Shown: positions 47,682 to 59,667, counted from the first letter of the stretch. The stretch: 64,000 nucleotides of DNA from Spirodela intermedia (GCA_902729315.2 LR746265.1:7738392-7802391), one strand, 5' to 3'. Notes: a model not told the origin generated them from the letters alone. Numbers and translations are program-made.

Positions 47682-49042
47682 GTGTGATAAGTCTTCATCA
47701 TCATGAGTTAATAATTAATAAAAAAAAAAAATTAGTCTTAACTCATGATAAATAGACTTATATTTGGTTAATGTGAATTTTTAGTTAATTATGTGATTTT
47801 ATGTGAATTTTTATAATTTTTTTAATCTTATTTTCGAGACAAATGAAGAAAAAAAAAGATAGAAAAAGAGGGGGCCAGTTGACCAGCCAAGTCCACAAAT
47901 AGAACAGAAGTGTAGTCGAGGTAGACTTGTGAGTAGGGGCTCAAGTGGCTATAAATCGATGGAGAAACTTGTGCGTCACTCCCCCCCATGTCACTGGTGG
48001 CCAACTAGGCGTGGGGCAAGGAGTGGTCATACACATATGAGAAAGGGACTTGTTGATTTCCAAATCTCGTATTACTATACACTCATCTCAAAATTTGGTG
48101 TATAACCAATGTGAAACTAAATTTAGGTCACACCTTCCTTGAAATAATTTTATAATCTTAAATACCTAAACTACTCTTTACATCATGATGACATCACTGT
48201 ATAAAAGTATTCGAGTACTTATTTCATTCTCTCTCATGTTAGCAGACAACTGAAAAGAGTTTGAATCTTACTAGAGCTAAAACTTACATTTTTATCTAAT
48301 TAAATTGTGATTTTCTTACATATCGTTGGTGAAAGATTAAGCTACTAAAATTACTTAATTATTAGTAAAAATCTTTTCAACATGATTCGCATGGTATTGT
48401 TACTAAAATTGATGAATGATTTACAATAAAAGGATCGTGAATCCATTTAGTAAATCACATTCGATTGATTGACAAATAAGTCGTCATCGTCTTTATCCAA
48501 TGAGAGCCTTCAAAGTCGTGGACACTACATAATAATCTACTTGAATGTTCAAGATTTTGATACATTACTGACCTATCACCGTTGTCACATTGGAACTCTG
48601 TTTTGTTACTTTCAACTTAATTTTCTCTATTATTCTTCATTTAATTATGATTCTTCTAACTTTTACAGTTCTTAATTTGATCAATTAAATTATTTGTAAT
48701 TGCTTACATAAAAATTATCGAATGAAACTTTTTTTTGCTTGATTCACATTCATCAGGCACTAATGTCATCCTAATATCCACATCCTTATTTCTTTTCTGT
48801 GAGTTTTAAATATATTTTATTTTTATTTCTTAGTATAAAAATCATAAAAAAAATTATTTATTGAGAAAAATTATGAAATATTATCTAATATTATATTACA
48901 TTCTTGTGATCGACTAAGAAAAATTCTACTATTTTTGAATTTTTTATTTAATTATAATTAATTTATTTGTTCAGTACTTCTAAATATCTAAAAATTAGTA
49001 GTTTTAAGTTTTATAAATTTTAAATTTTCGTGATTTATTAAT
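47682..49042 (+). repeat. right LTR
   Basis: Begins TGTGATAAGTCTTCATCATC; shares the landmarks listed for the left LTR. A deletion of about 300 bp relative to the left LTR lies at about 48486. Confidence 0.65.
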
Positions 49043-50590
49043 CACTCATCTCCCTCAATACTACTAATTTGATCTTCAAATATAGTGATTTACTTTGACA
49101 CATTTTATCTACTCATAATTTATAATTTCTTCTTCTAATGATTTATCCATCATTGAATCTACATAGATATATATATATATACTATAAGTCTGAAAAAAAC
49201 TACATTCCTAGAGCATCATTCTCAAAGCAACTTAGAGCGTGAATCTTGATTATGACAATAAAGGGGAGAGAAAGTATAAATCTTGTGGAAAAGAAGCTCC
49301 ATAAGTCAATGGGAGTATTGAAAGATCATCATGACTGAGGGGAGTATAGAAGGAGATCATTAGGAAAAAGGGAGCAATGAGAGAGAGAGAGAGAGGGACA
49401 AAAATGAAAAAAATCACTTGTTATTTTTCTCTGTTTTATTTTTTTTCACTCTTTAAAATTAATACTCTATTTTGAATTTAGTTATCTTTCTTTTAGTTAC
49501 ATTGTTATCTTAAATTTAATACAAGTATGTTTTTTGGACTACATTTGACATGAATAGTACTAAGATATCAAGACCACTCAAAATTCCATGTATTTCTCTA
49601 CAGAAAATGTGAACAAGAATCTTAAGATGTTAGAGGGAGTTAGTGGTGATGCAAGACTAATTGACAATTAGGAAGAGGCTGAATTTATAGATAACCAAAT
49701 TCAGAAGCCTCTTCTACTTTAAACCTAGTTAAAAATTTAAATAGTCAGAAACAAAATATAAGATATCTTCTAAAGATTCATATATCTTTTAAGATGAATA
49801 AAGATGTGCAATAATTAGGCATTAATGTCTCTATTAGAAACCTGTCATTTCAAACTATAATAGGATTTTTTATCATTAAAATAAATTGGTATTACATCTT
49901 ATCATAAAGTTGTGATTTCTCATTTAAAATTTATTCTAATTACCTCAAAATAATCACAATTTTAAAATAGAAATTTGAGTTATGGTTTCAATTGGCACAA
50001 CTATAACTTGGATAGCATTAGATATTTTTAATTCATTTTTAAACTAATACTTATTAATATTATGGAAATCTTGAGCAACCAAATCAACCTTTTTGAATTC
50101 AATCAATTAATTTGATACCAAAAATGATCAAAAGTAAATATTTTACATTATGACCATCTAATAGACAGATTTTTTAATCATTTTTATAATTGTGATGTAA
50201 AAGTAATTACTTTCCATAAGTGGTAGTATATGTAAACATTAACCATTTTTCATACTCACATATAAATGAATAAACATAAGTAGTAAAATTTACCAAATTC
50301 TTAAGCCTAATATTATGAGATTCAAAAACATCACTTAGATTCCTATTTATATATTTAGTATTAGTACTTTACACTCTTGGTGAGTCTATATTCAAGTAAA
50401 TTCATGTTCATGCATAAAACAAATATTCGACTATACTTCATGTATAATGAGTAATTTTTATAAATTGATTTATTTATTTACTTATATGTGTATAATCATC
50501 TAAATATTATTTAATTAATAATCCAACACTAACTGGATCATGATGGAATCACTAGATCTAATGAAGAATCTTTAACATAAGAAAGTCAAC
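49043..50590. other. AT-rich intergenic, nothing recognised
   Basis: No supported gene; a short (AT)n run lies at 49164-49181 and a (GA)n run at about 49379-49396. Confidence 0.55.
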
Positions 50591-51665
50591 TCAAGTCAGT
50601 GAAAGATGGTCAACTAGAGGCTCAACCTTTGAGGTCAATCCTTTCAAGAAAAAGTTGCAAGAATCAAGGTTCCAACATGGAATATTGGATCCAACATGGA
50701 AGAGTTCAACTCCAAGTCAATTGGTACCTTCCTCCTCTATTGGATCCAACATGGAATATTGGATCTACGACCAGTCGGTCTCTATCAGCAAGGAAGAGGA
50801 TCCATCTACAAAGGATAGCCCAACAAGACGAAGAAGAAGAATTGAGAGAAGATGCTATGTCATCCTCACGTCCCTCCTCTCCTTAAATAGGATGTCGTTT
50901 CAACCAAGAGGTGCCACATGGCATCTCTTGGGAGAGGGTGTCTCCTTCACCCCTTTCTTCTCGTTCTCCCTCTATTCCGTGGAAAACCACCGCTCTCCCT
51001 TTCCTCTCTATAAATGCTAAGACTCGTGTTGTATTTGACACAGTGATTTTACAGAATTAATCAAGAAGTTTATCTTACCTTCTTGGATTAGAATGTCGTC
51101 CCTTCCCCCATCTCGCCCCTCGGACTGCGGGTTCCTCCCCTCCTTTCATTGCCTCTTGGACTAGGGGCTTCCTCTCTTCTTATCGCCCTCTTGGATTAGG
51201 AGAACCTCCATCTCTTCCTCTTCACGTCGTCCTTGCCTTTTTGTCATGTCGCCACCATTCCACCTCCTCTTCTGCCCCGTAGCCACCATTCACCCTGATG
51301 CTGCCGTTCCTCTTCCTCCTCATCCGCCCCGTCGTCGCCATTCCACCTCCTTGCCGTCCACCCCGTCGCCACCACTCTCCTTCTCACCAGCCACCCCATC
51401 ACCATTGTCCCGTCTCCTTGCTGTCCGCCCCGTCGTCCTATCTCCTCGCCGTCCGTCCCCTCACCACCATTCCTCCTCACCGTCTGCTCTGTTGCCGCCA
51501 CCTATTGACTTTTAGCCTCCCGTCCCGATGAAACCCCTTCTCTCTCTCTCCCGCTGACGCTCTCATTCGCAAGCTTTTTCTCCCTTCCTCATTAGTTATT
51601 ATTTAATTATTCCCCAAGATTCTTATTACCACGAGAGGTCTCTCATTTTCTCTCTCCCGCCGTCG
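50591..51665 (+). other. retroelement-like or GC-rich low-complexity DNA
   Basis: GGATCCAACATGGAATATTGG recurs at about 50690 and 50743 (an imperfect direct repeat of about 70 bp). CTCTCTATAAATGC at about 51003 followed by a TTTGACACAGTG leader looks like an LTR promoter. From 51090 to 51530 there is C-rich low-complexity DNA with repeated TTGGA(T/C)TAG and CCGTC(C/G)(A/G)CCCCGTC motifs. The open frames there are Pro/His/Ser-rich and unconvincing. Confidence 0.4.
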
Positions 51666-51669
51666 TCAT

Positions 51670-52543
51670 AAATTTTTCAGGATGGGGTTTTAACGCTTAT
51701 CTTGCCAAAGTTAGGGGCTATTCATAAATTTGTTACTAGTGCTTGAGCGAGAGGGGTTATTTATCAATATGTCCCTTCGTCTATTATTTATGAAAAAAAA
51801 TGCAATCTTTCGTAATAAATGTGAGTACGGAGGGAATATGTGAAAAAAAATGTATTTTGGAAAATTCGATATTTCCGACCAATAAAGAGAAAATGACACC
51901 GGGCATACCGGTTTTTCCATAGGAGTATTTTCTTTGTCTCTTTTGATGCTGACGTGGTCCGGGTAGATCATGATCTGGTCTGACACGTCGGATGCTCGGC
52001 TTTTACGTTAAACAGTAATATTATTTTTTATTAGTAAAGTACCACCCCCGTGCAACCGGGACGAGGTGATGTGGGGGTATTTCCGAAAATATACGCCCAC
52101 GTATGAGCGAATCCCCCTCGCCAGGCTTTGTCGGGGCCTGAGCGGCCAGCCGCATTAGCCGTCGGCATCACGTGAGCATCTTTATGGCCGCTTGATGTTG
52201 TCCCTCACCATCACAAGTCGTAACCAACGGTTCTAGATGCCAGTCTACGTTAACTGGACTCCGCTCGCGGTTCAGCGGAAACCCTCTAACCGGCAGAAGC
52301 AGCGAGGGCAGAGGGAGGGACGGCCTGTCTGCTCCGTGCGTTTAGCCCAGCAATCATGAGCAGCGGGGGAGGGATCGTGCGGCCGCCGCCTCAGATGGCT
52401 GTTATGCGGGGCCGAATGGTAGGTCTCCACGTGTACCTGGGGGGTTATAAAGCTCGGCTGGCCTTCGACCCCCGTCCACTACCAGTCGCCCTCTTCGTCT
52501 TCCTCCGGTCTTTTGGGTTTTGTCTCTTTCAGGTGGTTTTTCC
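51670..52543 (+). promoter_or_regulatory. bHLH gene upstream region
   Basis: Contains TATAAAG at 52446-52452 (98 bp before the ATG), CACGTG at 52428-52433 just before it, and a second CACGTG at 52169-52174. The distal G-box and most of the region are conserved in the truncated copy at 30070-30648. The proximal G-box and TATA box are not. Confidence 0.7.
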
Positions 52544-53560
52544 ATGGAGACTACTCTGCTGCCGGATGGGATCTTCGTCTCCCCCGCATTCCTCGCCCGT
52601 ATGGCGGAGGGGATGGTCCCGCTCGACGCTGCGAGGACGACGACGATCTGCACCGGACGGGACCACCAGGATTGGGAGGAGGGGAGTGGGGGGACGGAGC
52701 AAACCGAGAGGATGATGCTGAAGGTGCCTAAGGTGGAGAAGCAGTCGACCGATGCGGATCTCACTGCCGCTGCAAAGAGGCTCCCATTTGAGGTGGACTG
52801 CGGGACGTTGAAGTGCCTGTCGCCAGGATCCCACCGCCTACCGGCGCTGCAGTCTCTCGAGCCAGGTCTCGATCCGAGGGAAAAGACGCATTCGGGATCG
52901 AGTGCTTGGGGTGTAGAGCTCGGCTCCGTCGTCGTCGAGCCCTCTCACAAACGGTTCCGCTCGATCCCGGCGGCGACGCCATCGTCTACCGCTGTTTCCT
53001 TCCCTTCGCCTCATCCTTTGTTCTCTCCTCCTCACCCTCAGCCTTCGAGCTCCGATGACCAGCGAGCTCTCCAGGCTGAGAAACCGGCATCGCGGCAGTT
53101 GATCCCCCCGAATTTGAGGTCTCGCGTCAGGCGCAAGGGCATCAGCGAGCGGATCAGGTTGCTGGCGAAGCTGATGCCGTGGGATAGGAAGATGAACACG
53201 AGCACCATGCTGGAGGAGGCACGCAACTACGTCAAGTTCCTGGAGGCGCAGGTCACCGTCCTCCAGTGCATGCCGGTGGAGTCTCGGTTCAGCTGCCCTC
53301 CCCCTTCCTCCTACGCGACCTCGGCATCGGTTCTCCGAGGACTAGAAAGACTGACTCGCCAGCAGCTGCTGCATGTGATGGTCAGATCCCCACTGGTTCA
53401 AGATAAGCTCTGCGGCCGCGGCCTCTGCGTGTTCTCCGTGGAGCAGGTGATCCTGATGCGGCAGGCCGCTGAGAGGAAGAAGATCCTCCACCACCAACAC
53501 CACCAGCTTGAGCAACAGATGATTCTGGACAGCGGTTCCACCTCCACGATTAGCGACTAG
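52544..53560 (+). CDS. plant bHLH transcription factor (bHLH52/53/117-like)
   Basis: A single-exon gene of 338 residues. The ATG at 52544 (METTLLPDG, in CCATGG context) is preferred over the one at 52520 because the ORF start before it lies in the CT-rich leader. The N-terminal 185 residues are low in known motifs. The bHLH domain spans about 188-243: basic segment RSRVRRKGISERIR, helix 1 to LMPWDRKMN, then helix 2 MLEEARNYVKFLEAQV. The conserved tail LTRQQLLHVMV...GRGLCVFSVEQV is typical of the subgroup containing Arabidopsis bHLH52, 53 and 117. The basic region lacks the His/Glu/Arg triad used for E-box contact (Ser stands at the Glu position, Gly in place of a later Arg), so DNA binding may be non-canonical. 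It is expected to act in the nucleus as a dimer. Confidence 0.9.
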   Translation: METTLLPDGIFVSPAFLARMAEGMVPLDAARTTTICTGRDHQDWEEGSGGTEQTERMMLKVPKVEKQSTDADLTAAAKRLPFEVDCGTLKCLSPGSHRLPALQSLEPGLDPREKTHSGSSAWGVELGSVVVEPSHKRFRSIPAATPSSTAVSFPSPHPLFSPPHPQPSSSDDQRALQAEKPASRQLIPPNLRSRVRRKGISERIRLLAKLMPWDRKMNTSTMLEEARNYVKFLEAQVTVLQCMPVESRFSCPPPSSYATSASVLRGLERLTRQQLLHVMVRSPLVQDKLCGRGLCVFSVEQVILMRQAAERKKILHHQHHQLEQQMILDSGSTSTISD

Positions 53561-54052
53561 ACGCGATGACAGTCCCTCGTGCTCTCTCATCTACTCGGTT
53601 TCCCTTCCCGTCCTTGCTCGACATGCACACTCTTCTCTCCTGCGTGTTCATGGGTACTACGGCCCTCAGCTTTCGTATGCTGTTCACTCTCTTCTTTCCT
53701 TCGCTGTAACCGGGCATCAACCTGGTGGGGATATCCCCGTCTGCCCTCGAGGGCCACTGCTGTCTTAACCCACTGCCAAAATTATGCAGACCATGGAGGC
53801 CTGAACACCTGACCTTATGCCTCTTTTTGTAACGACAGGATACTCCTCCCGAGTCACCTCATCTTCGTCCACCCCGTTGCTACTGTTGATCGGATCTCTT
53901 CAGAAAATGGTGGCTGATGTTTTTTCTTAGCATTCTGAGGGAAGAAAACAAGATTAAGAGCAGCGTCTGAAGCCTAATGCGAGGATTCTTCTGGGACAGG
54001 AGAGGAAAGAACGAGGGAGAGAAGGTTCGGAATTCTCTGAACCCGTCAGCAG
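53561..54052 (+). other. bHLH 3' flank
   Basis: Probably untranslated region and spacer; moderately GC-rich with no second gene evident. Confidence 0.45.
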
Positions 54053-54625
54053 ATGTCCCTGACACCGCGGGGTCACTCCCAGTGGCCGTTGCGGCGCCCT
54101 AGAGAGGTACATGTACGACCACCGCTCAGTGAAAGTTACGTCCCTCGTAATCCTTCTCCTCGCTTCCTCAGATTGGAGGTATTTCTGAAAGTTACGTGCT
54201 CCCGCCACTGCAGCTCTTCTGCCGCTTGCACCGGCGCACCCCTCGCCACCGGACCAGTACGGAAAGCGAGCTTCAGCGAGGGGCAACATGGCAGCTCCAC
54301 GTGCGAGCTCCGCCGGTGGCCGCCGCCGCCGTGGGTACCGCCAAACCCGCCTCCTCTCTCTTTCTCTCTTCTGCTTCCCCCGCAGGATGGTGGCGGTGGC
54401 GGAGGAGCAGCGGCGCCACCCGGAGGACAGCATATGCCGCCCTCGCCCGGAAGAGGGGACTTGCAGTTTTCCCCTTTGCAGATTTATGCGGACATTCGTC
54501 AAGAAAGTACGGCAGCTCAACATCAAATCCCAAGGTCCGTGTTCCCACTGCTCTAGTGCACTAATGCTATTATTTTTGTTCTGTTTTTCGAGTATTACCA
54601 GGGCGATCCAAGCATGATGGTATGA
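54053..54625 (+). other. unresolved GC-rich coding-like island
   Basis: All three plus frames and one minus frame are open for 100-190 codons. The longest plus frame (54053-54556) is Pro/Gly/Ser-rich with a GGGGGGAAAPPGGQHMPPSPG stretch and a CAAGGTCCGT donor-like site at about 54533. It may be a first exon, but no downstream exon or known domain was found. Confidence 0.25.
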
Positions 54626-54889
54626 TAAAAATGAACAAAGAACTCAATAAATAAATAAATCCAACGTTTCCCCTCCAGATTATCAGGGAGTGCGTAGGTA
54701 CGAAGCACCAAAGATGGGGGACTACGGAGGTTACTTTAGAGAAAATTTGCAGGCGCAGTATCGACAACCGAAATAAGTAAATTAAAAGGAAGTGCAGAAA
54801 TCGGTTCCCTGCAGGCAGGAGAGCTCCCATATTGTTCTTCCTTTCCATCATGACATAACCTAATGGCCATCGCCGCAGAAAGAACAAGA

Positions 54890-55135
54890 GGTAGAGAGAG
54901 AGAGAGAGACAGACAGGACTGGTGAGGGGAGACTAAGAGAGAGGAAGCATAAACAAACGGTTTCTCTCTCTCTCTCCTGCTTTACCTCGCTCCCTCTCTC
55001 TCTCTCTCTCCCCCTTCCTCTCTCTCTCTCCCTCTCTCCTGCTTTACCTCGCTCCCTCTCTCTCTCTCTCTCTCCCTTCCTCTCTCTCACTCTATCCCTC
55101 TCTCTCTCCCTTTCTCTCTCTCTCTGTCAAAACAG
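54890..55135. repeat. GA/CT tract with a 62-bp tandem unit
   Basis: (GA)n at 54893-54910 is followed by CT-rich DNA in which CTCCTGCTTTACCTCGCTCC occurs at 54974 and 55036, a 62-bp period. Confidence 0.85.
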
Positions 55136-55799
55136 TAGAGAAAAGCTCACACAACCTTGAAACGGGGAGCCCATCACAGAAGAGAAGGGAGTGGAAGCGG
55201 CGTTTGTTTTGACGGCGTCTATATTAATGGCGCAGCCGACGAGAGGGATGTCCGTCTGGGTGCACGTTGGCCATGCGCCGGCGCCAGAGGTCACAAACCG
55301 TCCGCGCCGGCGTCACTGGCAGTCTGCGTCATCTCACCGTCATGCCCCTGAAAAAAGTTATTTTTTCTAAATGTGCCAAACTGCAAACAATCAGTTTAAA
55401 ATCTGCTTTATTCATATTTACGAATGAAAATTACGCATTTACAACATCACATCCGAACTCTGGTGCACCGAAAATAAAAAATAATTAATAAATAAGAGTA
55501 AGGAATTATCGAACTTCTCGGGACCCTCTGCACCCCATATCAAACTATACTCAGATTAGAGAGAGAGAGAGAGAGAGAGAGAGATATCAAATTTGATAAA
55601 ATGTAAAAAACGATAAATAATACCATATATTTATAGCATATTAAGAAAAAGCATCAATAGAATGGAATTTTCTCTCTTTGGGTCTTAAATAAAATGGACT
55701 CAAGAGACTTCACTTGATCCTGAAAATAGATTCAAGGATCATGAAAATAGATTATCGTGGTGAATACATTTTACTCTTAAAGAATAAAAGTATATGACA
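55136..55799. other. intergenic with (GA)n microsatellite
   Basis: A GC-rich stretch to about 55350 with no recognised gene, then AT-rich DNA. (GA)n occupies 55557-55584. Confidence 0.5.
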
Positions 55800-56230
55800 T
55801 TAGAGAGTAGCAGTTCTTCAGTCAATTCTCCTCAATCAAAATTAAATAGTGTGGTCCAAGAAAGATTTGGAAGCAAACTATCCATCAATTTTATGATTGA
55901 ATTCCCCTTTGGATGTCTCCAAATTAATAGATAACATGATTTCACAAGCCCAGATGCATTGAACACTTCTAACATGAAACTTCATCATTTGATTATTACA
56001 ATAAAACACTCAACCTAGTCCATATATCCTCATCACAACTTTATTATTTAAATAGTTAAGAAAAGTAGAAGTTAATAAATATTACCTCAAGATATAATTT
56101 TTTTAAAATCCAAAAAAATACCTAATGTTAGGTCATCATGACGTTCCCAGCTACTTTCATGTATGTGCACCTCAATAATCACTTTCTTTTCTAACTATCG
56201 ATAATGCATGCCGACAATCAAATTTTTTAG
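55800..56230 (+). repeat. fragment of lectin-upstream block
   Basis: Matches 30670-31010 and 8940-9110 in order: AATTAAAT, GCATTGAA, TTAATACA/TTACAATAAAACACTCA, TCCATATATCCTCA, AGAAGTTAATAA, TACCTCAAGATAT and ATCATGA(C/T)GTTCC(C)AGCTAC. No lectin gene follows, so the lectin was never there or has been lost. Confidence 0.7.
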
Positions 56231-57948
56231 AAATTTTGACTATATCCTTTACATTGTGATTCTTCCTCTTGATCTAACACATCAATCAAAGGTCTAAGGC
56301 CTTGAGAATTATCATAACTATGTCAGTTAGGCCTTGGAAGTGCCAAATCATCAATTAGAGCTGTGGAAGATCCTCTACATGAACTATTATCAAAAGTCAA
56401 TAGAAGACCCAAACAAAGAAGAGAAATTAAAATCGGCGAAAGCAATGCCGACGAATTATCAAAGATGGCCAAATAATTGACTAAACCGACTTACCAATGG
56501 TTGGAAAAGGCACCAAGATATCTCATGACGCTTATAGAAACTCAATAAAGGTGTAAGCTACAGTGGTTAAGATATGATTAAGGGTTCTATTAGCACCAAA
56601 ACCCACTGAATTCTATCTTTTCATCAAATTTTGGGACTAATTTTTGTATTGGTTGGGACCTATATATATATATATATATATCCTCAAATATGCTATAAAT
56701 TATGGCATGAAGGGCGACGAGGTTACTTGTCCTTAGTCTTCACTTTACTCCTTGAAAATTTCATTATGTGCGGTCTTGAGTTCTCTTTCAGTTTTTTTCA
56801 GGCTTTAGCTAAAACGTTGACTTGCGATTCCAAAGGTCTTAGGGCAATAGTCAAGGATTGAAAGAAGCCTCATTTACTGCCTTTTCATGTGTATATTTTT
56901 ATTCAATCAATTTATTGTTACGCTCTCAAGATATCTCAAGTGACAAAGTGAGAAGAGAGAATGCTAGTTATTCTGTAAGATCAACACCTTCTGCTTCACT
57001 TTATTTTCTGTATGATTTATGTGTTCATGTGAATAAGAATCATAAGATTGGATTGAATCAATTGAAGTATAAAATTTATATTTTTGGCTTCAGTTTTGTA
57101 CACATTTTCATTCCACTATTTGGTCTTTAACTTCTAGATGATTCCTCTAGAGTATTTTGTAAATCACTCCTCATTTTATGAATTTTTAGACACCATTTTC
57201 GTAAAATTTCCTTCTGTTTTTCAAACTTTTCAATAAAATTGTCCCAACTATATTTCTGCTAGTAGAAAGACTCTGCCAATTGACCTTGCTATTCTTTTTT
57301 GATCGAATTTCATGTTTACGAATGGTTGAGAATCTGTTATTGATTCTTAAGGATCGTAAGACATCAAATTACAATCTGAAAGCAAAAACATTGAATCAAA
57401 CAACCATTTCAACAATTCAAATCATCAATTAATCGACACCTAATTGGTGTAAATCATAACTTGCTGATTGTCTCTTAGCTCTTGTCTTAAGAGATGTCAC
57501 ATTTAAAATTTTAAAAATTGAATTTAGGTTAACAAAAATCAAGATTAAAATTATGGTAATTTATTTTATTCTCTAAATGAATCTAAATCTAGATGACAAA
57601 ATAAAATAAATAAAAATAAAAAATAAATAATAGAAATGAGCAGTAGTAAAGATGTTTTGTGCTTCATCAATCAGGACTAGCTCCACCTTTCCACTGTTAC
57701 CATCTAACTATTAATTGGCAGGAAAATAGACTAATAATAATGAAAATAAGAGCAGAGAGAGAAAATGCCTCCACTAGTGGGCCCTCTTATTGATGAAGAA
57801 ATGAACAATAGCTTTTAGGAGAATTACATGCAACAATAGCTTTTACTATTCGGCCTCGTCCCAGAAGAATCTCCTTGGCTGAATGGTTCACGGGAGTTTG
57901 GAAAGTAAATAATTTTAAAGCAGCTGATGAATCAGATGCCTCCACAAA
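56231..57948. other. AT-rich intergenic
   Basis: No supported gene. (AT)n at 56661-56681. Confidence 0.55.
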
Positions 57949-57986
57949 CCACGTGGCGAGGACTGCCTGATTGACATACACGTGGC
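57949..57986 (+). promoter_or_regulatory. two ACGTGGC G-box elements upstream of H2A
   Basis: CCACGTGGC (57949-57957) and ACACGTGGC (57978-57986) lie 29 bp apart, about 160-190 bp before the H2A TATA box. ACGT-core elements are common in plant histone promoters, where bZIP factors bind them. Confidence 0.6.
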
Positions 57987-58137
57987 GACCGGGTGTCATA
58001 TTTCACCCAGTGTCGCAGCTCGGAAGGGGTTTCATACGTGTAAGGTATACACTTGAAGCCAACCGTAGCCATTGGATGGAAAGTGAGATCGACGGCTAGA
58101 AATCTCAATCCTCGTGAACTCCGCTTGAAATCTTAGC

Positions 58138-58145
58138 TATAAATA
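58138..58145 (+). promoter_or_regulatory. TATA box of histone H2A
   Basis: TATAAATA, 135 bp before the ATG, followed by a CT-rich leader (CTCTC tract 58189-58234). Confidence 0.8.
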
Positions 58146-58184
58146 GCCGCTGCCAACATTTGTCCTGCTGTTAGCTCTGTCTTT

Positions 58185-58223
<39 letters not shown>

Positions 58224-58272
58224 CTCGCTCTCCCTCTGACTGAGAAGGCGGTTGCTGAGTGAGGTGGTGGCA

Positions 58273-59248
58273 ATGGCGGGGAGAGGGAAGGCGATTGGCA
58301 GTGGGGCCGCGAAGAAGGCGACGTCTAGGAGCAGCAAGGCGGGGCTCCAGTTCCCCGTCGGCCGAATCGCTCGCTTTCTGAAGGCCGGAAAGTACGCGGA
58401 GCGTGTCGGCGCCGGCGCTCCCGTGTATCTCGCGGCCGTTCTCGAGTATCTCGCGGCGGAGGTAGTGAGAGCTCTCAGCGTTCTAAATATTCCGCGCTCA
58501 TCTCTCTCTCTCCCTCTCTCTCTCAGTGGATCTCTCGTTTGAATGGACATCAATTAGGGTTCCTCGTTTGCAGGATTGTTTCTGTCTAGGGTTCTGGGTT
58601 TTAGGGGTCAGTTGTTGCTCCTTTGAGAAATCTCCATGTAATAGCTTGCTCGTTGTACATCCATCCTCTTTTTGAACCAGAATTTTTAGATTCTTCGAGC
58701 GATTTGTGTAGCCGCTCGTTGTAATAGCTTGCTTCTCGAGTGGCTCGCACACTGGGGGTGGTGCGGCTGAGCCTGAGTGGGTTCAGCAGTCGGCCTATGT
58801 TTTCCTTAACTCTCTGTTGATCCTTTGAGTAGCAACCTCCGTCTGCAAGCTTTTGGATTCGTTATGATCTCGCATTCGTAAAGTTTTTCGAGCATTGTGC
58901 GATTCGATTTCTGTTTCACTTTCCTTCTCTCATCATTCATCGATCCTCTGAGAATACTTAAGAAGATATCGGTGGTCGATTGGTGGATTTATTTCCTTGT
59001 TTGCGAAATTCCGACGCCCTCTGATCGATCTCCAGGTCCTCGAGCTGGCTGGGAACGCCGCCCGCGACAACAAAAAGACGAGAATCGTGCCCCGCCACAT
59101 CCAACTCGCCGTGCGGAACGACGAGGAGCTCTCCAGACTTCTCGGCGCCGTCACCATTGCCAGCGGCGGCGTCATGCCAAACATCCACAACCTGCTCCTC
59201 CCCAAGAAGACCGGCGGAGCCTCCAAGGGCGCCGCCGCCGAGGAGTAG
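58273..59248 (+). CDS. histone H2A (two exons)
   Basis: Core nucleosome histone H2A, 133 residues in two exons: 58273-58461 (63 codons) and 59036-59248 (70 codons plus stop). The intron 58462-59035 (574 bp, GT...AG) is in phase 0 after Glu63. The protein has the AGLQFPVGR segment (23-31), the histone fold, and the acidic patch residues E63, E66, D92, E93 and E94 ([10 protein letters not shown]). It ends in [11 protein letters not shown]. There is no SQE(F/Y) tail, so it is not H2A.X, and no SPKK motif, so it is not H2A.W; the fold sequence is not H2A.Z-like. It is therefore a canonical, probably replication-linked H2A. An intron in a canonical H2A is common in plants. The protein acts in chromatin as a dimer with H2B. 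Confidence 0.97.
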
Positions 59249-59665
59249 ATCTACCCGGTCTGGTTTCCCTCTTCTAATTCATCGACCCCGTGGAAGAAGA
59301 ATAAGAAGAACACCTGTAGATCAACTTCCCTCCGATTCCTTCGATCCTCTCCCCATCTCAGCTATGTATCTACCTCAGGGATCTAGGAGCTTTCTACTGA
59401 TCCATACTGTCTTCTCCGCCATTCTCCTCATTTGTTCATCCCCCTTTCTTCGATCGAAGGATTTCGTGCTCCAATCCACCTAAACTTACAACCCAGATGG
59501 TGGAAACTGGAATTTAGTCAAAGTCTAGGAAGATCTCCGTCTTTCTTCTGCGAGGATTTAGTAATGCAAAACCCAGATGCGCTGACCGTGCCGCAGATGG
59601 AAACAAATCGTAGTCAACCAAGTGGGGTATTACGCTTGCCACATTAAAGTGGTAATTATGATAAG
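59249..59665 (+). other. H2A 3' flank
   Basis: Probable untranslated region; no AATAAA close to the stop was noted and no further gene is seen. Confidence 0.5.
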
Positions 59666-59667
59666 TA

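Larger units (their letters stand above)
41757..49042 (+). mobile_element. gag-only Gypsy-like LTR retrotransposon
   Basis: Two similar, parallel terminal regions (about 41757-43440 and 47682-49042) flank about 4.2 kb that contains a broken gag region, an acidic region and a GTTGGGGGGTGAAG tract that may be the polypurine tract. No reverse transcriptase, RNase H or integrase was found between the terminal regions, so it resembles non-autonomous TR-GAG elements of Athila/Tat-type families. Exact ends, primer-binding site and target duplication could not be fixed. Confidence 0.65.

Noticed and set aside
51246-51531. Pro/His/Ser-rich open frames
   Set aside because: C-rich low-complexity DNA keeps several frames open at once; no domain or start context supports a gene.
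52356-52715. 119-codon plus frame overlapping the bHLH start
   Set aside because: Runs through the TATA box and overlaps the bHLH coding region in another frame; no domain.
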